Notes: generated by a model not told the origin, from the sequence alone. A DNA stretch of 64,000 nt from Azonexus sp. (GCA_031260295.1 JAIRKE010000016.1:1-64000); one strand, 5' to 3'. Positions 17,596-28,602 are shown, counted from the first letter of the stretch. Translations and numbers: made by a program.

Positions 17596-18426
17596 CTAGT
17601 TCAGCGCCAAGCGCCGGCAGATTTCGCTGGTCAGCGCCGACTGGTTCATCGAATAGAAATGCAGGCCGGGAGCGCCGCCGGCGAGCAGGCGCTGGCACAA
17701 CTCGGTGACGACGTCGAGGCCGAAGGCGCGGATGGATTCGGTATCGTCGCCGAAGCTTTCGAATTTTTTGCGCATCCAGCGCGGAATCTCGGCGCCGCAG
17801 GCGTCGGAGAAGCGGGCCAGCTTGGTGAAACCGGCGATGGGCATGATGCCGGGCACGATGGGAACGTTGACGCCGCGCGCGCGGGCTTGATCGACGAAGT
17901 TGAAATAGGCGTCGGCGTTGAAGAAATACTGAGTGATTGCCGAATTGGCGCCGGCCTTGACCTTGCGCGCGAAGGCGTCGAGGTCGTCCTGCGGGCTGCG
18001 CGCCTGTGGGTGCCATTCCGGGTAGGCGGCGACTTCGAGGCTGAACCAGTCGCCGGTCTCGCTGCGGATGAATTCGATCAACTCGTTGGCGTAGCGGAAT
18101 TCGCCGGCCTCGGCCATGCCCGAAGGGAGATCGCCGCGTAGCGCGACGATGCGGCGGATGCCGGCGGCCCGGTAGTCGGTCAGGATGTCACGGATGTTGG
18201 CGCGGGTCGAGCCGATGCAGGACAGATGCGGCGCCGCGTTGTGGCCTTCGGCGGCGATTTCTTTGACCACGGCGAAGGTGCGCTCGCGGGTCGAGCCGCC
18301 GGCACCGAAGGTGACCGAGAAAAAGCTCGGTTGCAGCTTGGCCAGGTCAGCGCACACGGTGCGCAGCTTGGCCATGCCTTCCGGTGTTTGCGGCGGGAAA
18401 AATTCGATGGAGATTTCGGGTTTCAT
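17596..18426 (-). CDS. metF: methylenetetrahydrofolate reductase
   Basis: MetF reduces 5,10-methylene-THF to 5-methyl-THF with FAD, supplying methyl groups for methionine synthesis. The 276-residue length is that of bacterial MetF. It begins MKPEISIEFFPPQTPEG (with the conserved catalytic-region Glu), and contains FFSVTFGAGGS, HLSCIG, GIRRIVALRGDLP and the ITQYFFNADAYFNFVD segment. It overlaps the upstream TlyA-like gene by 4 bases (ATGA), within the ahcY-tlyA-metF run. Confidence 0.95.
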   Translation of the reverse strand: MKPEISIEFFPPQTPEGMAKLRTVCADLAKLQPSFFSVTFGAGGSTRERTFAVVKEIAAEGHNAAPHLSCIGSTRANIRDILTDYRAAGIRRIVALRGDLPSGMAEAGEFRYANELIEFIRSETGDWFSLEVAAYPEWHPQARSPQDDLDAFARKVKAGANSAITQYFFNADAYFNFVDQARARGVNVPIVPGIMPIAGFTKLARFSDACGAEIPRWMRKKFESFGDDTESIRAFGLDVVTELCQRLLAGGAPGLHFYSMNQSALTSEICRRLALN

Positions 18427-19250
18427 TTGTTTAACCAGATGAAGAATTCACGATTGCCGTCGCCGCCGGCGATTGGGCTGTCCAGCCAGGCGCGGACGGT
18501 CAGGCCGAGGATGGCGGCGCAGTCGCGCAGCTTGCGTTCGACTTGGGCGTAGAGCGCCGGGTCGCGGACGATGCCGCCTTTGCCGACATGGCCGGGGCCA
18601 ACTTCGAACTGCGGCTTGACCAGCAGCAGCAAGTCGCCGTCGGCGGCCAACAACGGGGGCAGTTGCGGCAGGATCAGGGTCAGCGAGATGAAGGAGAGGT
18701 CGCCGACGATCAGGGCGAAGCCTTCCGGCGGCTGCGCATGGCCCAGGTCGGCCGCGGTCAGGGTGCGGCAGTTGATGCCTTCTAGTGCGGTGACGCGGGT
18801 GTCGTTGCGCAGTCGGTCATGCAGCTGGCCGTGGCCGACATCGACGCCGACCATGTGCCGGACGCCGGCCTGCAGCAGGCAGTCGGTGAAGCCGCCGGTA
18901 GACTGGCCGACATCGAGACAGGTTTTGCCGGCCACGGCGAGGCCGGTGGTGGCCAGCGCTCCGGCCAGCTTGAGGCCGCCGCGCGAGACGTAGCGGTCGC
19001 TGTCGTCCGCGTTGACGGTTAGCGCCGCGTCGGCCGGTAGTTCCAGCGACGGCTTGGCGACCGGCTTGCCGTCGCAGACGACGCGGCCCTCGCCAATCAG
19101 CCGTTGCGCCTGCGTGCGCGACGCGGCCAGCCCGCGCTGGACGAGCAGGGCGTCGATGCGCAGCAGGCCGTGCCGGTCGACCGGCGTTTTCACCGGTTTT
19201 TCCGCGGCCGCCCGCCCCCCTGGGCGGGCATGGAAGGCATTCATGCTCAT
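18423..19250 (-). CDS. TlyA-family S4/FtsJ rRNA methyltransferase
   Basis: A 275-residue protein with an N-terminal S4 RNA-binding domain (about 27-85, RIDALLVQRGLAASRTQAQRLIGEGRVV). An FtsJ-like methyltransferase follows, with SAM site TCLDVGQSTGGFTDCLLQAG, then VGDLSFISL and LLLVKPQFEVG. The family includes TlyA, which 2'-O-methylates rRNA; older annotations call it hemolysin A. Its place between ahcY and metF fits a methyl-cycle operon. The start could be slightly downstream, since the first 20 residues are not conserved in outline. Confidence 0.88.
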   Translation of the reverse strand: MSMNAFHARPGGRAAAEKPVKTPVDRHGLLRIDALLVQRGLAASRTQAQRLIGEGRVVCDGKPVAKPSLELPADAALTVNADDSDRYVSRGGLKLAGALATTGLAVAGKTCLDVGQSTGGFTDCLLQAGVRHMVGVDVGHGQLHDRLRNDTRVTALEGINCRTLTAADLGHAQPPEGFALIVGDLSFISLTLILPQLPPLLAADGDLLLLVKPQFEVGPGHVGKGGIVRDPALYAQVERKLRDCAAILGLTVRAWLDSPIAGGDGNREFFIWLNK

Positions 19251-19272
19251 CGGGGACGGCTCCGGATGTCGC

Positions 19273-20673
<1,401 letters not shown>

Positions 20674-20710
20674 AGTAAGCTCCTCGTAAACCGTGGCCGG
20701 GCGGGGGCGG

Positions 20711-20810
20711 CGTTCAACTCACCGAACCCCCTGCGCCCGGCAGGGTTGAACAGTGAGCGCCGTTGAGAACCGAGCCTGAGAGAATTTTCTCTTGCAGCGC
20801 CCCTCGGTAG
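20711..20810 (-). promoter_or_regulatory. SAH riboswitch (ahcY leader)
   Basis: On the minus strand the leader reads CUACCGAGGGGCGCUGCAAG, then a GAGAA-AA-UUCUC stem, then CAGGCUCGG, then AACGGCGCUCAC. These are the conserved blocks of the SAH (ahcY) riboswitch as I know the family. P1 is CCGAG (20803-20807) with CUCGG (20770-20774). A downstream helix is closed by CUCAC (20753-20757) with GUGAG (20718-20722). Ligand binding is expected to raise ahcY expression. Placement directly before ahcY, about 40 nt from its GTG, is as described in betaproteobacteria. Confidence 0.93.
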
Positions 20811-20817
20811 GTTGCGG

Positions 20818-20846
20818 ATTATAAACCGCTTTGTGCTCTCGCTTCA
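20818..20846 (-). promoter_or_regulatory. ahcY promoter
   Basis: A perfect TATAAT -10 box on the minus strand at 20823-20818 lies 8-10 bp before the riboswitch, so transcription would begin almost at the aptamer's first base. The -35 position near 20841-20847 is weak (TGAAGC or CTGAAG). The promoter touches the 3' end of the HD-GYP gene. Confidence 0.7.
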
Positions 20847-22049
20847 GGCTTTGTCGCCGGCCCAGTAAAGATCCATATCCTTGATGCCCCACTTGGCGGC
20901 ATCCTCGCGGCCGGCGATTTTTTCTGCGCTACGCGCCAGATCGATGGTCTCCGGCCTGATGTAGGCTTGCGAGCGGGTCGAGAAAAAGACCCGGACCCGG
21001 GGTTTAAGCAGAGATTGCTCGTTCTGCTCGGTGACCACGCCGAGCTTGCCCGATTCGAGGCGAACCAGGGAGCCGATGGGGTAGATGCCCAGACTCTTGA
21101 CGAAAGCCTGGAAGACCACGGGGTCGAAATGCCCTTGCCATTCCGCCATGCGCTTGATCGATTCGGCCGGATCCCAGCCGGCCTTGTAGGGGCGGTTGGA
21201 GGTGATCGCGTCGTATACGTCGCAGACGGCACCCATCTTGGCGTACAGGCTGATGGTCTGGCCGTTCAGGCCCTTGGGGTAGCCGCTGCCGTCAATCTTC
21301 TCGTGGTGGTGCAGGCAGACGTCCTGGCTCATGTCGCTGCTGCCGCTGCCGGCCAGCAGCAGCTTGTGGCCTTCCTCCGGGTGCGTCTTGACCAGGGTGA
21401 ATTCCTCATCGGTCAGCTTCCCCGGCTTGTTGAGCACTTCCAGCGGAATCATCGCCTTGCCGAGATCGTGCAGCAGGCCGGCCATGCCTGCGGCGCGGGT
21501 CGCTGGCTCGTCAAGCCCGAGCTGGCGGGCGAGGGCGATCATCAGGGCGCAGACGGCCACCGAGTGCATGAAGGTGTAGTCGTCGGCTGTTCTCAGCCGG
21601 GCCAGGCTGATCAGCGCCCCTGGGTTGCGCAGGATCGAGTTGGAAATTTCCTCGACCAGCGGAGCCGCCGCATCGGCCTCGATGGCTTTGCCCATGCGGG
21701 CTTCCTGGAACATCGAGGCAACCGCCTCCTTGCCGAGGGTGACGATTTTCGAGGCCCGCTTCAGTTCGTCGGAAAAGGCTGCCCTGGATTGAATCACTGG
21801 CGCTTCCGGCGGAATGGCCGCGGCGCTTTCCACGGTCTCGACCGGTTGTGCCAGTCCGGCCTCGATATCGAGGCCCTTGGCAGCGTCGATCCACACTTCG
21901 CGCACGATGCTGTCGCGGATCAGCGCGAGATCGGCCGGATCGCTGAGGACGAAGCGTGTCCGCCAGAACGGGTGATCCAGCCAAGCGCCGCAGAAGGCCT
22001 GCAGATGCATGCCGAGGCAGAGTTGGTCGACGGGGATTTTTTTCAGCAT
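20844..22049 (-). CDS. HD-GYP domain protein (DUF3391-containing)
   Basis: A 401-residue protein with an N-terminal DUF3391-like region (about 1-130, MLKKIPVDQLCLGMHL) and an HD-GYP domain (about 145-330). The catalytic set is intact: His194-Asp195 (LLHDLGK), HHHEKIDGSGYP at 247-258 and DVYDAITSNRPYK. It therefore likely degrades cyclic di-GMP. It sits between metK and ahcY on the same strand, but metK has its own terminator and ahcY its own promoter, so it is probably expressed separately. Confidence 0.92.
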   Translation of the reverse strand: MLKKIPVDQLCLGMHLQAFCGAWLDHPFWRTRFVLSDPADLALIRDSIVREVWIDAAKGLDIEAGLAQPVETVESAAAIPPEAPVIQSRAAFSDELKRASKIVTLGKEAVASMFQEARMGKAIEADAAAPLVEEISNSILRNPGALISLARLRTADDYTFMHSVAVCALMIALARQLGLDEPATRAAGMAGLLHDLGKAMIPLEVLNKPGKLTDEEFTLVKTHPEEGHKLLLAGSGSSDMSQDVCLHHHEKIDGSGYPKGLNGQTISLYAKMGAVCDVYDAITSNRPYKAGWDPAESIKRMAEWQGHFDPVVFQAFVKSLGIYPIGSLVRLESGKLGVVTEQNEQSLLKPRVRVFFSTRSQAYIRPETIDLARSAEKIAGREDAAKWGIKDMDLYWAGDKA

Positions 22050-22066
22050 GTCGGCCGATTTTAATG

Positions 22067-22090
22067 AAAAAGGGGAGCGCCATGCTCCCC
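22067..22090 (-). terminator. metK terminator
   Basis: On the minus strand GGGGAGC (22090-22084), loop, GCTCCCC (22078-22072) is followed by TTTTT (22071-22067), a standard Rho-independent terminator 26 bp after the metK stop. It separates metK from the HD-GYP gene. Confidence 0.85.
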
Positions 22091-22115
22091 CTTCCGGCTG
22101 GCTAGGGCTTTTTGA

Positions 22116-23279
<1,164 letters not shown>

Positions 23280-23438
23280 GGAATACTCCAATGGTCCATT
23301 GTTCCGGCGTTACCGGCTTCGGACCACGAGCTGGCGACGCTTTAGCAGAATTTTTGAATCGCCCCGCAAGTTGTCTGTTTAACTCGGCGATTCCATAATC
23401 TTACCCTTTTACCGCTGGCCTTCAACCCTTGTAATGAC

Positions 23439-24290
23439 ATGGTCTTTGTCTTCAGGATTCTTTCCCGCCTGCCTCTGTGGCTGGTTCATGCGCTTGGCGG
23501 CTGGCTCGGCCGGTTGACCTACCTGGCCTCGCCGACTTACCGGCGCAACCTGCGGGGCAACATGGCCCAGGCCGGTATCGACCCGGCGCTGTGCGGTGCC
23601 GCCGCTGCCGAAGCCGGCAAGCAGATGCTCGAATTGGCGCGCATCTGGCTGCGCCCGCTGGCCGAGGCCAATGCCCAGGTGGTCGAGGTGGTCGGCGGCG
23701 AGTTGGTCGCAGCGGCGCGGCAGGCTGGCCAGGGTATCGTCTTCCTGACGCCGCACCTCGGCTGCTTTGAGATCACCGCGCAATATCTGTCGGCGTTGGG
23801 TGATATCACGGTGCTGTACCGGGCGCCGAAATCGGCGGCGGCACAGGAATTGATCCTGACCGGGCGCAAGCGCGCTCAATTGCACCTGGCGCCGGCCGAC
23901 CTGTCGGGCGTGCGCGCGCTGATCAAGGCGTTGAAGAAGGGCCAGATGGTCGGCATGCTGCCTGACCAGGCGCCGAAGACCGGCGAGGGCGTCTGGCTGA
24001 AGTTTTTCGGCCGCTACGCCTACACCATGACCCTGGCCGCGCGGCTGACAGAAACCGGGGCGGCGGCGCTGCTGACCTGGGGCGAACGTCTGCCCGGCGG
24101 GCGCGGTTATCGCATCCATTTCCTGTCGCCCAGCCGGCCGTTGAGCGGCTCGACCATCGAGCGCGCGCAGCAGATCAACAACGAGATCGAGGCGCTGATC
24201 CGCCAGTGCCCGACGCAATACCTGTGGGGCTACAACCGCTACAAACAGCCGCGCGGCGCCGAGCCGCCACCTGCGGAAACACCGGCCTGA
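23439..24290 (+). CDS. LpxL/HtrB-type lipid A acyltransferase
   Basis: A 283-residue lysophospholipid/lipid A late acyltransferase. One N-terminal membrane anchor (about 3-30) is followed by the catalytic H(X4)E motif at His106-Glu111 (TPHLGCFE), then GMLPDQAPKTGEGVWLKFFGR and the C-terminal CPTQYLWGYNRYK. It would add a secondary acyl chain to lipid A at the inner membrane. Which chain cannot be inferred. It is divergent from metK, 147 bp away. Confidence 0.9.
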   Translation: MVFVFRILSRLPLWLVHALGGWLGRLTYLASPTYRRNLRGNMAQAGIDPALCGAAAAEAGKQMLELARIWLRPLAEANAQVVEVVGGELVAAARQAGQGIVFLTPHLGCFEITAQYLSALGDITVLYRAPKSAAAQELILTGRKRAQLHLAPADLSGVRALIKALKKGQMVGMLPDQAPKTGEGVWLKFFGRYAYTMTLAARLTETGAAALLTWGERLPGGRGYRIHFLSPSRPLSGSTIERAQQINNEIEALIRQCPTQYLWGYNRYKQPRGAEPPPAETPA

Positions 24291-24460
24291 GGCAAGCCGC
24301 GCATATCGCGCCACGGCAGGGCAAATTCCTTTTCCATTCGATTAAAATGGACATTTCCGGCGCTCGCCGCCGGGAGCAGGGTTCCGCGCATGCCGGAGCG
24401 GGGCCGTGGCTGGCCAGCGAATAATGAACCGGTCATCTGGAGAACAGAGGTCTCGCCATC

Positions 24461-24964
24461 ATGAACAGCCTGAACATCCAAATCCGTCCCGTGACGCCGC
24501 CCGACGTGCCGGCGATTTCCGCCCTGGCCAGGGAAATCTGGCAGGCCACCTACCCGGGCATCATCACCCAGGCGCAGATCGATTTCATGCTTGAACAGCG
24601 CTATGGCCACGAACGGCTATACGACGATCTCGAGGATGCCGACAAGTGGCTCGACCAGGGTTTTTACGGAGAGCGGCGGATCGGCTTCGCCTTCAGTGAG
24701 ATTTATCAGGACGAGTTCAAGCTCGACAAGCTGTACATTCATCCCGATGTCCAGCGGCGCGGCGTCGGCGGCCAACTGATCACCCATGTCGCGGCGCGCG
24801 CTGAAAAGCTCGGCTATCCCTGTGTGATCCTGGCGGTCAACAAGCGCAACGAAAAGGCGATCTCCTCCTATCGCAAATACGGCTTCGCGGTGCGCGAGAC
24901 GATTGTTGCCGATATCGGCGGCGGCTTTGTGATGGACGACTACATTATGGAGAAAAAGCTTTAG
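24461..24964 (+). CDS. GNAT family N-acetyltransferase
   Basis: A 167-residue GNAT enzyme with an N-terminal [20 protein letters not shown] region and the acetyl-CoA site [23 protein letters not shown] (motif A, about 88-110). [17 protein letters not shown] follows near the end. The substrate (protein, antibiotic or small amine) is not evident. It sits between the lipid A acyltransferase and dapF with 170 bp before and 58 bp after, so probably its own unit. Confidence 0.88.
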   Translation: MNSLNIQIRPVTPPDVPAISALAREIWQATYPGIITQAQIDFMLEQRYGHERLYDDLEDADKWLDQGFYGERRIGFAFSEIYQDEFKLDKLYIHPDVQRRGVGGQLITHVAARAEKLGYPCVILAVNKRNEKAISSYRKYGFAVRETIVADIGGGFVMDDYIMEKKL

Positions 24965-25022
24965 GAATTTGAGCCAACGTTCTGTTCCTGCTATGATTTT
25001 AGAACATCAAGCGGAGCGTTTC

Positions 25023-25853
25023 GTGAGACTCGAATTTCTCAAGATGCACGGCCTGGGCAATGATTTCGTTGTCCTTGACGGCGTTCGCCAGCAACTGGCC
25101 CTGACGCCGGAGCAGTTGCGCTACTTGGCCGACCGTCATTTCGGCGTCGGCTGCGACCAGGTCTTGCTGGTCGAAAAGCCGACCCGGCCGGACGCCGACT
25201 TCCGCTACCGCATCTTCAATGCCGACGGCGGCGAAGTCGAGCAGTGTGGCAATGGCGCCCGTTGTTTCGTCCGTTTCGTGCATGAGACCGGCCTAACCGA
25301 TCGGCGCGAGATCCGCGTCGAGACGCGCGGCGGCATCATCGTGCCGCGCCTGGAGGCGGATGGCTCGGTGACGGTGGAGATGGGCGTGCCGCGCTTCCAG
25401 CCGCCGGAAATTCCCTTCCTGCACGACGATGATGTAGTCATCTACAACCTCGACGTGGCCGACGAGATGCTCGAAGTCAGCGTCGTTTCGCTGGGCAATC
25501 CGCATGCCGTGCAAGTCGTCGACAGCGTCGAAGCGGCGCCGGTTGCCGCCCAGGGGCCGCTGATCGAAGGGCATGAACGTTTTCCGCAACGGGTCAACGC
25601 CGGCTTCATGCAAGTCGTCGACCGCCACACCATCAAGCTGCGCGTTTACGAGCGCGGCACCGGCGAGACGCTGGCCTGCGGCACCGGCGCCTGCGCCGCT
25701 GTGGTCACTGGCATCCGCCGCGGTCTGCTCGATTCGCCGGTGCGCGTCGGCACTCGCGGCGGCGACCTGACCATTGTTTGGGGCGGCGCTGGCCGGCCCG
25801 TCCTGATGACCGGCCCGGCCGTCACCGTATTTTCCGGAGTGATCGAACTATGA
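25023..25853 (+). CDS. dapF: diaminopimelate epimerase
   Basis: DapF interconverts LL- and meso-diaminopimelate for lysine and peptidoglycan. From GTG at 25023 it has 276 residues and starts [20 protein letters not shown], the family N-terminus. The catalytic cysteines are in [12 protein letters not shown] (Cys75) and [10 protein letters not shown] (near residue 219). A GGAG sits 7 bases upstream of the GTG. The upstream ATG at 24969 would add 18 non-conserved residues. The stop overlaps the DUF484 start by 4 bases. Confidence 0.95.
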   Translation: MRLEFLKMHGLGNDFVVLDGVRQQLALTPEQLRYLADRHFGVGCDQVLLVEKPTRPDADFRYRIFNADGGEVEQCGNGARCFVRFVHETGLTDRREIRVETRGGIIVPRLEADGSVTVEMGVPRFQPPEIPFLHDDDVVIYNLDVADEMLEVSVVSLGNPHAVQVVDSVEAAPVAAQGPLIEGHERFPQRVNAGFMQVVDRHTIKLRVYERGTGETLACGTGACAAVVTGIRRGLLDSPVRVGTRGGDLTIVWGGAGRPVLMTGPAVTVFSGVIEL

Positions 25854-26521
25854 GCGCGTTGTTTCCCGAGGACGTTGCCGACTACCTGAAGAACCATCCC
25901 AGTTTCTTCGAGCAATACGCCGACCTGATGGCCCAGATTTTCCTACCGCATCCGCATGGCGGGCGGGCCATCTCGCTGGCCGAGCGGCAGATGTTGAGCC
26001 TGCGCGAGAAAAACCGCGCGGCCGAGGCCAAGCTGGCCGAACTGATCACCTTCGGCGAGGAAAACGACGCCATCAGCGAGAAGGTGCATCGCTTGGCCGT
26101 CGGGCTGATCGCCGCCGAAACCTTCCAGGCGGTGATCCACCTGATCAATTTTCACCTGCGCGACGATTTCGCCGTGCCGCACGTCGCTTTGCGCCTGTGG
26201 GACAAGCCGGAAGGTATCGAGGACCTACCGGAGTTCGCTGCCGTCAGCGAGGAACTGCAAGTTTTCGCCGAAACCCTCGGCCGCCCCTACTGCGGCTCCA
26301 CCGCCGGCTTCGGCACCGCCTCGTGGTTTGGCGAACAGGCGCCGCATATCCGCTCGCAGGCGCTGATCGCGTTGCGCAACGGCGGCGGCACCATCGGCTT
26401 GATCGCGTTGGGCAGTGAAGAAGGACAGCGTTTCTACGCCGAAATGGGCACCCTGTATCTCGAACGCCTTGGCGAGCTGGTGTCGGCGGCGCTGGCCCGG
26501 GTCACCAAGAGCATGTTGTGA
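25850..26521 (+). CDS. DUF484 family protein
   Basis: A 223-residue protein of the DUF484 family, a GAF-like fold of unknown function that very often precedes xerC. The N-terminus ([52 protein letters not shown]) is diagnostic and helical. The C-terminal half, [33 protein letters not shown], is GAF-like. It overlaps dapF and xerC by 4 bases each, forming a dapF-DUF484-xerC operon. Confidence 0.9.
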   Translation: MSALFPEDVADYLKNHPSFFEQYADLMAQIFLPHPHGGRAISLAERQMLSLREKNRAAEAKLAELITFGEENDAISEKVHRLAVGLIAAETFQAVIHLINFHLRDDFAVPHVALRLWDKPEGIEDLPEFAAVSEELQVFAETLGRPYCGSTAGFGTASWFGEQAPHIRSQALIALRNGGGTIGLIALGSEEGQRFYAEMGTLYLERLGELVSAALARVTKSML

Positions 26522-27414
26522 GTACAGCGGCGGCAGTCGATGCCTGGCTGGCGGTGCTGGCCGAACAGCGTCGGCAGTCGCCGCACACCGTCGCCAACTA
26601 CCGGCGCGACCTGCAGCGTTTATGTGAGCTGGCCGGCGATACCGAGCTCGGCCGCCTGCAGACCCATCACATCCGCCGTTTCGTCGCCCAGTTGCATGCC
26701 CGCGGCCTGTCCGGGCGTTCGTTGGCGCGGCTGCTGTCATCCTGGCGCGGTTTCTTCGCTTGGCTGGGGAACGATGACGTGGTGTGGGCCAACCCCTGCG
26801 AGGGTGTGCGTGCCCCGAAGTCGCCGCGACATCTGCTCAATGCCCTGGCGGTAGACGAAACCAGCCGGCTGCTGCAAGCAGAGGAGGCGGAAGACGACAT
26901 TTTCGCCGTGCGCGATACGGCGATGTTCGAACTGTTTTACTCCTCCGGCCTGCGTCTGGCCGAACTGGCGGCGCTCGATTGCGATGCCCTCGACACGGCG
27001 CGGCACGACGGCGAAATCCGCGTCGTCGGCAAACGCGCCAAGGCGCGCCTGGTTCCGGTTGGCCGCCAGGCATGCGCGGCGCTGGTCGCCTGGGCGGCGG
27101 TGCGCGACACACTGGCAGCGGCCGGCGAGCCGGCGCTGTTCGTTGGCCGCCTGGGGCGTCGACTCGGTCATCGCGCCATCCAGTTGCGCCTGGCTGAACG
27201 GGCCGTGCGCCAGGGCTTGCCACAGCATGTCCATCCGCACATGCTGCGCCATTCCTTCGCCTCGCATGTGCTGCAATCCTCCGGCGATCTGCGGGCGGTG
27301 CAGGAAATGCTCGGCCATGCCAGCATCGCCTCGACGCAGGTTTACACCCACCTCGATTTCCAGCATCTGGCCAAGGTATACGACGCGGCGCATCCGCGGG
27401 CCAAGGCCAAGTAA
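26518..27414 (+). CDS. xerC: tyrosine recombinase XerC
   Basis: XerC, with XerD, resolves chromosome dimers at dif. The 298-residue protein has the SAM-like N-terminal DNA-binding half (about 5-95) and a complete catalytic set: Arg146, Lys172, His241, Arg244, His267 and Tyr276. GTG start overlapping the DUF484 stop. The operon position (dapF-DUF484-xerC) marks the housekeeping XerC rather than a mobile-element integrase. Confidence 0.95.
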   Translation: MSTAAAVDAWLAVLAEQRRQSPHTVANYRRDLQRLCELAGDTELGRLQTHHIRRFVAQLHARGLSGRSLARLLSSWRGFFAWLGNDDVVWANPCEGVRAPKSPRHLLNALAVDETSRLLQAEEAEDDIFAVRDTAMFELFYSSGLRLAELAALDCDALDTARHDGEIRVVGKRAKARLVPVGRQACAALVAWAAVRDTLAAAGEPALFVGRLGRRLGHRAIQLRLAERAVRQGLPQHVHPHMLRHSFASHVLQSSGDLRAVQEMLGHASIASTQVYTHLDFQHLAKVYDAAHPRAKAK

Positions 27415-27428
27415 AAGGCGCTAACCGT

Positions 27429-27845
27429 ATGCACAAACATTCAAGCGTTTTTCTGACCCTTACCCTGTTTTTTTGGGTGTCAACTGGCATCACAGCCGAG
27501 GTCATCGAGTTCTCCGGAGAATATGTGCTGCGGACGGATGAAATAAGCCAGGACATTCTCGGAAACCAGGTGTGTTTCCTTCCGACGCCGGAAACTGCGG
27601 ACCGCGCGCCTCGTAACAAGAATGACAAGAGGCTCGTTTGGTTCTGCTTCTCAAACAACGAGTCAGCGATGAATGTGCTTTCTATTTCAGGCGTGTCGCA
27701 AGGCGGTGGATGCGGATTTAGAGGTACTGCGGAGGTCCGCGTTTCAAAATATGTTGTCTATCGTGGTGAGGGTGATGGCAACGACAGAGCGGAGTTGGTA
27801 AGCGCAAAAGCAATCTCAATTCCATCGGTTATTCCATGCGAATAG
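27429..27845 (+). CDS. hypothetical exported protein
   Basis: A 138-residue protein I do not recognise. It has an N-terminal signal peptide (residues about 5-23, SSVFLTLTLFFWVSTGITA). The mature part is about 115 residues with four cysteines (near 49, 73, 94 and 137) that could form disulphides. The base composition is clearly more AT-rich than the flanking genes, which suggests recent acquisition. The ATG is 14 bp after the xerC stop. No close neighbour suggests a function. Confidence 0.65.
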   Translation: MHKHSSVFLTLTLFFWVSTGITAEVIEFSGEYVLRTDEISQDILGNQVCFLPTPETADRAPRNKNDKRLVWFCFSNNESAMNVLSISGVSQGGGCGFRGTAEVRVSKYVVYRGEGDGNDRAELVSAKAISIPSVIPCE

Positions 27846-27903
27846 GGCCATTCACTACAAACCTGGGCTGGTTATTTGCTCGCTGCAGTTCGCCACACGC
27901 GCA

Positions 27904-27932
27904 TTGACCTTTGGCGGCGTAGCGCCTACTAT
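27904..27932 (+). promoter_or_regulatory. sigma-70-like promoter
   Basis: TTGACC (27904-27909), a 17-bp spacer and TACTAT (27927-27932) form a good housekeeping promoter. Its expected start site near 27940 is about 32 bp before the ATG of the short basic ORF. Confidence 0.65.
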
Positions 27933-27971
27933 TAACGGTTTCAAAAAATTGCCGGAATCAAGGAGTTCGTC

Positions 27972-28124
27972 ATGGCCATCAACCGTACCCGCCGCTCTTC
28001 CCTGGAGCGCCGCTGTGTTTCCAAGTCCAGCAAGCGCTTGTTCAAGGGCGAAGGCAAGACCCTGTTCAAGGTCATCTACGCCGCCGAGTGCCACGCCCGC
28101 AACCGCAAGGGTCTGGGTTCCTGA
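27972..28124 (+). CDS. short basic protein of unknown function
   Basis: A 50-residue ORF starting MAINRTRRSSLERRCVSKSS and ending HARNRKGLGS. It has 14 Arg/Lys against 3 Glu and two cysteines (15 and 41), and no membrane segment. It has an AAGGAG ribosome site about 8 bases from ATG, a sigma-70-like promoter and a canonical terminator right after it, so it looks like an independent, well-expressed gene. I do not recognise the family. Alternatives are an RNA- or DNA-binding peptide or an sRNA with incidental coding. Codon use is in line with neighbouring genes. Confidence 0.65.
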   Translation: MAINRTRRSSLERRCVSKSSKRLFKGEGKTLFKVIYAAECHARNRKGLGS

Positions 28125-28143
28125 CCCGTTGCCGTAAGAATCG

Positions 28144-28176
28144 ACCCCGGTCGCCGCAAGGTAACCGGGGTTTTTT
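28144..28176 (+). terminator. Rho-independent terminator
   Basis: ACCCCGGT (28144-28151), a 12-nt loop, ACCGGGGT (28164-28171) and a T run to 28176. It ends the short-ORF transcript, and the next candidate ATG is only 2 bases further on. Confidence 0.88.
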
Positions 28177-28177
28177 C

Positions 28178-28537
28178 ATGTTCTGGCGTTTTTCTGGCGA
28201 CGAAGCCCCAAATTTCCGTTTGGGGCAATTCACGGCCCGTTTCTGGCGGGCCTGTGGCCTCGCGCTGTTGTTGCTGTTCGCGCAGCATCTGGCGCAGACG
28301 CATGCGCTGGAGCACCGGCCGCTCGACAGCCTGAGCGCCACGGCCGGCAGCGATGCCGCCGATTGTCCGCAGTGCTTGGCCCTTGGTGGTTTGCACGGGG
28401 GCGCAATGGCAACGACTGGCAGCGCGCTGTCGCCTGCCGCGAACGATGTTCCACTCGCTTTCATGTCCGCCGCCGAACCGTCGCGGCGACCAACTACGGC
28501 GCACGCCATTCGCGCGCCGCCGGAAAACCGGGGCTGA
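28178..28537 (+). CDS. DUF2946-like small exported protein
   Basis: A 119-residue protein with a hydrophobic N-terminal segment (about 24-40, RACGLALLLLFAQHLAQTHA), a CPQC motif near 63-66 and a C-terminal RAPP. That outline recalls the DUF2946-type proteins found beside metal-uptake genes; the assignment is tentative. The ATG directly follows a terminator T run and has only a GGGG as a ribosome site, so the start and perhaps the expression are uncertain. It precedes a porin and a zinc-type ABC transporter. Confidence 0.5.
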   Translation: MFWRFSGDEAPNFRLGQFTARFWRACGLALLLLFAQHLAQTHALEHRPLDSLSATAGSDAADCPQCLALGGLHGGAMATTGSALSPAANDVPLAFMSAAEPSRRPTTAHAIRAPPENRG

Positions 28538-28576
28538 TTGACCGGTCGAGGGCGAACCCTGCTGCCCTCTCACTGG

Positions 28577-28602
28577 CCCTTCGATCACAAGTGATCGAAG
28601 GG
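28577..28602. promoter_or_regulatory. 26-bp perfect palindrome upstream of the metal-uptake genes
   Basis: CCCTTCGATCAC (28577-28588), AA, GTGATCGAAGGG (28591-28602): twelve perfect pairs around two bases, 63 bp before the porin ATG. It could be a regulator operator or an RNA hairpin in the leader. It does not resemble the known AT-rich Zur consensus. A smaller GGGGCGTTTACCCC hairpin lies between it and the gene. Confidence 0.5.

Noticed and set aside
23280..23438. A SAM riboswitch in the metK leader
   Set aside because: None of the known SAM aptamer core motifs could be found in the gap on the minus strand.
26518..27414. XerC gene as a mobile integrase marking an island
   Set aside because: Position in the dapF-DUF484-xerC operon and length mark it as the chromosomal dimer-resolution recombinase.
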